37,433 nucleotides of DNA. It comes from an uncultured Anaeromassilibacillus sp. Its GTDB lineage: Bacteria > Bacillota > Clostridia > Oscillospirales > Acutalibacteraceae. This document shows, piece by piece, positions 33,336-37,433 of the stretch. Within the stretch, counting starts at the first letter, position 1. Each line of letters opens with the position of its first letter. A program made the position numbers and the translations under genes. Under the pieces are notes generated by a model. That model was not told where the DNA came from, did no database searches, and was given only the letters and a program-made list of their open reading frames with translations. Where the stretch lies: the NCBI GenBank assembly GCA_930987725.1, contig CAKNKY010000021.1, forward strand, positions 1-37,433. Direction: 5' to 3'.

Positions 33336-35083
33336 GCGTTTCTCCCCTTCCCGGCGCCGTCGTCATAGCCCGCGCCCTGCATGGCGGAGAGGGCATGGCT
33401 GGTGTACCGTTTGAAAATGCCTTTGCGCGGCGGCCTCGGCACGATGCCGCGCTTCCTGCGCTCGGCCAGCACGGCCTCCACCTCCTGCGGCGGCAGCTCG
33501 CGCCCGGCAATGCCCACCACGTCAAGCGTGCGGTTCTTCACGCTGTAGGCGATGATATCGCCCGTCTCCACAAAGGCGAGCGGGCCGCCGCTCGCGGCCT
33601 CCGGCGAAACGTGGCCGATCGCCGCGCCGCGCGTCGCGCCGGAAAAGCGGCCGTCCGTCACGAGCGAGACGGAGCCGTTGAGCCGCTCGTCGCACACGAT
33701 GGCCTCCGTCGTCATGAGCATCTCCGGCATGCCGGAGCCGCGCGGCCCCTCATAGCGGATGATGAGGATGTCGCCGGGCTCCACCCGGTTTTCCACCACG
33801 GCGCGGTAGGCGTCCTCCTCGCAGTCAAAGACGCGGGCCGGACCCTTGCGCTCGCGCATCTCCTGGCTGCACGCGGCATACTTGATGATGGCCCCCTCCG
33901 GCGCGAGATTGCCGCGCAGCACGGCGATCGAGCCCTTCTCCTTCGCCTGCTCCACGGGCAGGATCACCTCGTCGCGCGTGAGGCCGTAGTTGTGCAGATA
34001 GCCGAGGTTGCGCTCGAAGAAGCCGTCGCGCTGCACGTCCTCCAGGTTTTCGCCCAGCGTCTTGCCGGTGGCGGTCATCACGTCGAGGTGCAGCATATCC
34101 CGCAGCAGCAGCTCCACATAGGGCACGCCGCCCGCAAACCAGAAGGCCTCCGTGAGCCGCTGGCCGCTCGGGAACAGGTTGCCGATATGCGGCACCTTGT
34201 GGTTCAGCTCGTCGAACAGCTCCGGCTCCAGCACGATGCCCAGCTCGCGCGCGATGGCGGGCAGGTGGATGGCGGCGTTCGTGGAGCCGCCGATGGCGCT
34301 GTGCACCATGATGGCGTTCTCGAACGCCTCGCGCGTGAGGATGTCCCCGGCGCGGATGCCCTGTTCCGCCAGCTTCGGGATCAGCCGCCCGGCCCGGCGC
34401 GCCGCGGCGAAAATATCGCGCATGGTGGCCGGCATGAGCGCCGCGCCCGGCAGCGTGAGGCCCAGCGCCTCCGCCATGCACTGCATGGTGCTGGCCGTGC
34501 CCAGGAAGGAGCACGCCCCGCAGGAGGGGCAGCCCGTCAGTTTATAGTCGCGGATCTCCCGCTCCGTCACGGCGTCCTTCCGCTTCTGCCGCAGGGAGAT
34601 GTCGCCCGCCACGAGCGAGGTCGTCATGTCCGGCCCGGGGCGCATGCTGCCGCCGGGAATGAAAACGGTGGGCAGGTTCAGCCGCGCCGCCGCCATGAGC
34701 TGCGCGGGGATCGATTTGTCGCACGAAGCGGAGAGGATCAGCCCGTCCCACGGGTAAACCGAACCGTGCACCTCAATCATGTCGCACATCGCCTCGCGCG
34801 AGGCGAGAATGTAGTTCATGCCGTCGTGGCCCTGGGCGCAGCCGTCGCAGATGTCGGTCGTGTGGTACTGCGCCGGGAAGCCGCCCGACTCCAGCACGCC
34901 GTACTTGGCCTGCTCCATCAGCCCCGCCAGGTGCGTGCTGCCGGGGTGGCTGTCGCCGAAGGCGTCCTCCAGCAGGATCTGCGGCTTGCGGATGTCCTCC
35001 TCATCCCAGCCGGAGCCCATCTGCAGCGCGTCAAACTGCGCCCACAGCAGCCGCTGCGGCGCGCTTCTCTGTTTCTGTCCCAT
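33332..35083 (-). CDS. IlvD/Edd-family dehydratase, probable sugar-acid dehydratase
   Basis: The 583-residue Fe-S enzyme removes water from a polyhydroxy acid. Candidate cluster ligands are C79 ([12 protein letters not shown]), C121 (SASCDKS) and C191 ([16 protein letters not shown]), the last with extra Cys at 185 and 188. Other motifs are [54 protein letters not shown] and [15 protein letters not shown]. The N-terminus and the Cys-rich motif resemble the YjhG/YagF xylonate-dehydratase branch more than IlvD. It is coupled to the aldolase gene, consistent with a xylonate/gluconate-type route; branched-chain amino acid synthesis is less likely because no ilv genes are near. The ATG at 35083 has an AAGGAGGAGG site. 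Confidence 0.85.
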   Translation of the reverse strand: MGQKQRSAPQRLLWAQFDALQMGSGWDEEDIRKPQILLEDAFGDSHPGSTHLAGLMEQAKYGVLESGGFPAQYHTTDICDGCAQGHDGMNYILASREAMCDMIEVHGSVYPWDGLILSASCDKSIPAQLMAAARLNLPTVFIPGGSMRPGPDMTTSLVAGDISLRQKRKDAVTEREIRDYKLTGCPSCGACSFLGTASTMQCMAEALGLTLPGAALMPATMRDIFAAARRAGRLIPKLAEQGIRAGDILTREAFENAIMVHSAIGGSTNAAIHLPAIARELGIVLEPELFDELNHKVPHIGNLFPSGQRLTEAFWFAGGVPYVELLLRDMLHLDVMTATGKTLGENLEDVQRDGFFERNLGYLHNYGLTRDEVILPVEQAKEKGSIAVLRGNLAPEGAIIKYAACSQEMRERKGPARVFDCEEDAYRAVVENRVEPGDILIIRYEGPRGSGMPEMLMTTEAIVCDERLNGSVSLVTDGRFSGATRGAAIGHVSPEAASGGPLAFVETGDIIAYSVKNRTLDVVGIAGRELPPQEVEAVLAERRKRGIVPRPPRKGIFKRYTSHALSAMQGAGYDDGAGKGRNA

Positions 35084-35140
35084 GCAAAAGCCTCCTCCTT
35101 CCGCCCGCCTTCTTCCGGGTGGATCATGGGTTTCGTGTTC

Positions 35141-35169
35141 AGTATAGCACAAAAAGCGGCGGGGGCCAA
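35141..35169 (-). promoter_or_regulatory. Putative promoter of the dehydratase-aldolase operon
   Basis: Minus-strand TTGGCC (35164-35169) and TATACT (35141-35146) are 17 bases apart, about 58 bases before the ATG. The -10 box sits inside an imperfect inverted repeat with GTG and CAC ends (35135-35150), a possible operator. The -35 box overlaps the terminator of the upstream lipoprotein gene. Confidence 0.55.
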
Positions 35170-35200
35170 AGCCTTTTTCGGCTCCCCTGCCCCCGCCGCG
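35151..35200 (-). terminator. Intrinsic terminator of the lipoprotein gene
   Basis: Stem GCGGCGGGGGC/GCCCCCGCCGC (35189-35199 with 35156-35166) with an internal AGCCGAAAAAGGCT hairpin is followed on the minus strand by TTTTTG. Confidence 0.8.
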
Positions 35201-35258
35201 CGGAATTTTTTCCTGCTGCTTTGCGCCTGGGCGCAATTTCGCTCTTTTTCACGCCCGG

Positions 35259-35882
35259 TTATTCCGCGTAGGCTTCCAGCACTTCTCTGTAAAGCGCTTT
35301 GTAGCCCTCCAGATCCACCCCCTCGGCCAGGTAAAGATCCTCCGCCGTCAGCGCGTCGATCGACGCCGCGCCCCGCGCCTGCGCGTCGGGGAGGGGGAAG
35401 CGGGAGTTTTCAAACCCGCTGGGTGCATAGCCTCCCGCGTCATTCTGATTCAAAAAGAAAAGATACGTTTTCCCCGGTTCGGAAGGGCAATAATAAGAAT
35501 AATAGAGCAACCGTGGTTCCCCTTCCACCTCATAAACATAGTAAGGTTCGTATAGCGAAATGGCATCACCAATGGAAAGGAGTCCATCACCCTTCAGGAT
35601 CGTGGTTACCGTAAGAGTCGATTTCGTCGCTCCGGAAGAAGGCATCGCCCACTCAAATCGCGGGTCAGCGGTTACGCAGGTTTCCGCATCATTCTGCAAG
35701 ACGCCCTGCACAATGCAATCCGAATGTTGTTCCAATTGCTCCAGGGAGATCGGCATCAATAAGCTTCCCTGCAGCTGGCTTTTTTCCATACTTGCATAAT
35801 CCGCATAGGTATTGGAATCACAGGCCGCGAAGAAAAAAATCGTCAAGCCTGCCGCCAGCGCACAGGATAATTTCTTTTTCAT
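35259..35882 (-). CDS. Lipoprotein of unknown function
   Basis: The 207-residue protein begins MKKKLSCALAAGLTIFFFAAC, a lipoprotein signal peptide with the lipidated Cys at 21. The mature part has an acidic, Tyr-rich composition. It contains a conserved-looking segment with a possible beta-barrel pattern (CIVQGVLQND, STLTVTTILKGDG, GDAISLYEPYYVYE, LYYSYYCPSEPGKTYLFFLN), which resembles small secreted proteins predicted in Clostridia, but I do not recognise a named family. It likely sits on the outer face of the membrane. AGGAGG lies 10 bases before the ATG. GC content is lower than its neighbours, which hints at a more recent origin. It has its own consensus promoter and terminator, so it is a single-gene unit. 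Confidence 0.75.
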   Translation of the reverse strand: MKKKLSCALAAGLTIFFFAACDSNTYADYASMEKSQLQGSLLMPISLEQLEQHSDCIVQGVLQNDAETCVTADPRFEWAMPSSGATKSTLTVTTILKGDGLLSIGDAISLYEPYYVYEVEGEPRLLYYSYYCPSEPGKTYLFFLNQNDAGGYAPSGFENSRFPLPDAQARGAASIDALTAEDLYLAEGVDLEGYKALYREVLEAYAE

Positions 35883-36024
35883 ACGAATGAAACCTCCTCA
35901 CCATCCGCCTGTCCGGGAAAGGGCGCCGCGCAAGCCGCGTGGAACAGCTTACAGCCGCCGCAAGCAGCACGACCCGGAAAAAGTGCGCCTAAAACGCCTT
36001 GAAAATCATCCTCTTTTTATTATG

Positions 36025-36052
36025 ATTATACAATTTCGCTTCCATATGTCAA
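36025..36052 (-). promoter_or_regulatory. Consensus sigma-A promoter of the lipoprotein gene
   Basis: Minus-strand TTGACA (36047-36052) and TATAAT (36025-36030) are perfect and 16 bases apart. The leader to the ATG is about 136 bases and GC-rich. No riboswitch was recognised in it, and the 35883-36177 gap holds no other gene. Confidence 0.88.
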
Positions 36053-36099
36053 CATTTTTGGGAAAAAGGAACCTGTTGTTTTCCCCTGCGGCCGGGCGC

Positions 36100-36141
36100 A
36101 AAAAACGGCGGGGGCCGGAGCAGGTGCTCCGGCCCCCGCCG
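36100..36141 (-). terminator. Intrinsic terminator of the ABC exporter gene
   Basis: A near-perfect stem of about 17 bp (GGCGGGGGCCGGAGCA with its complement, 36106-36141) around a minimal loop is followed on the minus strand by TTTTTTG. Confidence 0.92.
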
Positions 36142-36177
36142 CGCGGGAGTCGATTTTCTGTTTTGCGGAAGCACCGG

Positions 36178-37433
36178 TCAGTCGAGCTCGAGCGCGCCGG
36201 TGTAGAGCTGGTAATACACGCCCTTGAGCTTGATCAGCTCGTCGTGCGTGCCGCGCTCGATGATGCGGCCGTGATCCAGCACCATGATGGCGTCGGCGTT
36301 CTGCACGGTGGAGAGGCGGTGCGCAATCACGAACGTGGTGCGGCCCATCATCAGGGCGTCCATGCCGCGCTGCACAATGGCCTCGGTGTGCGTGTCGATG
36401 GAGCTCGTCGCCTCGTCCAGAATCATGACGGGCGGATCGGCCACGGCCGCGCGGGCGATGGCGAGCAGCTGGCGCTGTCCCTGCGAGAGGTTCGCGCCGT
36501 TGCCGCGCAGCATCGTGTGATAGCCCTCCGGCAGGCGGCGGATGAAGTCGTCCGCACCCGCCAGCTTGGCGGCGGCGATGCACTCCTCATCGGCGGCTTC
36601 CAGATTGCCGTAGCGGATATTCTCCATCACGGTGCCGGTGAACAGGTTCGTGTCCTGCAGCACAATGCCCAGGGAATGGCGCAGATCCGCCTTCTTGATC
36701 TTGTTGATATTGATGCCGTCATAGCGGATTTTTCCGTCCGCAATGTCGTAAAAACGGTTGATCAGGTTGGTGATAGTTGTCTTGCCTGCACCGGTAGAGC
36801 CAACGAAAGCCACCTTCTGGCCCGGTTTTGCATACAGGGAAATATTGTGCAGCACCGTTTTCTCCGGCGTGTAGCCGAAGTCCACGTCGAAGAAACGGAC
36901 ATCGCCCTGCAGCTTCGTGTACGTCACGGTGCCGTCGTGGTGCGGGTGCTTCCACGCCCACACGTTCGTGCGCTCAGGGTATTCCTCCAGCGTGCCGTCC
37001 GCTTTTTCACGGGCGTTTACCAGGGTGACATAGCCCTCGTCCGTCTCCGGCTGCTCGTCTAGCAGGGCAAAGATGCGGTGCGCGCCCGCCAGGCCCATAA
37101 TCACCATGTTCACCTGGTTGGAAACCTGGCCGATGGCGCCGGCAAACTGCTTTGTCATGTTCAGGAACGGCACCACGATGCTGATGCTGAACGCCATGCC
37201 GGAAATGCTCACGTTCCCCGCGCCGGAAAGCAGCAGCGCGCCGCCCACCAGCGCCACAATCACATACATGACGTTGCCCACGTTGCCGAGCAGCGGCATG
37301 AGGATATTGGCGTAGCGGTTGCCGTTGCGGGCGTTGAAGAAGATCTCGTCGTTCACCTCGTCAAAGCCCTTTTTGGCGCCTTCCTCATGGCAGAACACCT
37401 TGATGACCTTCTGACCGGTCATCATTTCCTCCA
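36178..37433 (-). CDS. ABC exporter, fused permease-ATPase (C-terminal part, cut by window edge)
   Basis: About 418 residues are visible and the frame stays open to the window end (EEMMTGQKVIKVF at the edge), so the N-terminus and first transmembrane helices are outside. The visible part has the last two membrane helices (about 48-70 and 72-95 of the visible part, VMYVIVALVGGALLLSG and FSISIVVPFL) and a full nucleotide-binding domain. That domain has Walker A GSTGAGKTT, Q-loop LQDTNLF, signature LSQGQ, Walker B VMILDEATSSID and switch His in IAHRLS. A YPERTNVWAWKHPHHDG insert between the domains is unusual in length. This layout fits half of a heterodimeric multidrug or lipid exporter; the partner is probably upstream, outside the window. 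Substrate is unknown. Confidence 0.92.
   Translation of the reverse strand, partial: EEMMTGQKVIKVFCHEEGAKKGFDEVNDEIFFNARNGNRYANILMPLLGNVGNVMYVIVALVGGALLLSGAGNVSISGMAFSISIVVPFLNMTKQFAGAIGQVSNQVNMVIMGLAGAHRIFALLDEQPETDEGYVTLVNAREKADGTLEEYPERTNVWAWKHPHHDGTVTYTKLQGDVRFFDVDFGYTPEKTVLHNISLYAKPGQKVAFVGSTGAGKTTITNLINRFYDIADGKIRYDGININKIKKADLRHSLGIVLQDTNLFTGTVMENIRYGNLEAADEECIAAAKLAGADDFIRRLPEGYHTMLRGNGANLSQGQRQLLAIARAAVADPPVMILDEATSSIDTHTEAIVQRGMDALMMGRTTFVIAHRLSTVQNADAIMVLDHGRIIERGTHDELIKLKGVYYQLYTGALELD

Noticed and set aside
33395..35614. 739-codon plus-strand open frame opposite the dehydratase
   Set aside because: It is the reverse of a well-supported Fe-S dehydratase with intact motifs and has no ribosome site or domain.
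35883..36024. Leader of the lipoprotein gene as a riboswitch, or a small upstream gene with a lipobox-like string
   Set aside because: No known riboswitch core was seen. The short frame containing VLLAAAVSC has no start with a ribosome site and looks accidental.
1..37433. CRISPR array, toxin-antitoxin pair, phage structural genes or biosynthetic cluster
   Set aside because: No regularly spaced repeats, paired small genes or matching families were found; apart from the left-edge remnant the window is housekeeping chromosome.

Overview
The window looks like a chromosomal segment of a high-GC member of the Firmicutes, class Clostridia, probably from the Oscillospiraceae/Ruminococcaceae group. 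This rests on strong AGGAGG-type ribosome sites, near-consensus sigma-A promoters, a ClpE-type Clp ATPase with an N-terminal zinc finger, a group II ECF transporter, DUF1934 beside argS, DUF5711 beside cvpA, and SLH repeats of the kind common in gut Clostridia. Genus cannot be fixed from the sequence alone.

Left edge (1-1415): an AT-rich accessory remnant, unlike the GC-rich remainder. It holds a secreted-type SLH-domain protein gene whose signal peptide lies in a different frame, joined out of frame at about 1084-1097 to the last ~85 codons of a tyrosine recombinase. The recombinase piece ends just beside a tRNA-Lys gene, a classic integration target. Region 1416-2139 is a tRNA operon read leftward (Gly-TCC, Arg-TCT, His-GTG, Gln-TTG, Lys-TTT) with a consensus promoter. 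Between Gln and Lys lies a second copy of the 5' part of tRNA-Lys, with three compact hairpins beside it.

2269-15069 is mostly leftward housekeeping genes: clpE, pgsA, cvpA, a DUF5711 membrane-anchored protein, truA, ecfT/ecfA2/ecfA1, a COG1092-type methyltransferase, ruvB/ruvA/ruvC, a HAD phosphatase and a YbaK-type deacylase. glpK (15303-16802) runs rightward alone from a divergent promoter and shares a bidirectional terminator with the next operon. 16888-22186 is a leftward operon ddl-murI-DUF1934-argS plus a MetH-like protein that has lost its zinc cysteines. 22402-26061 is a glycolytic operon pgk-tpiA-gpmI with a strong hairpin in every gap. rarA-sbcD-sbcC (26385-32184) run rightward with 4-bp overlaps. 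The right end holds a sugar-acid dehydratase/aldolase pair (33332-35083, with the aldolase at 32445-33335), a lipoprotein of unknown function with a consensus promoter, and the C-terminal part of an ABC exporter that continues beyond the window.

Functionally the window combines cell-envelope precursor synthesis (ddl, murI, pgsA), lower glycolysis and glycerol entry, vitamin uptake (the ECF module without its substrate-binding subunit), Holliday-junction and fork repair (ruvABC, rarA, sbcCD) and translation quality control (argS, truA, YbaK, tRNAs). No defence system, CRISPR array, complete mobile element or clear new multi-gene system was found. The best candidates for a second look are the tRNA-Lys duplication with its hairpin cluster, the SLH/integrase junction and the zinc-less MetH-like protein.
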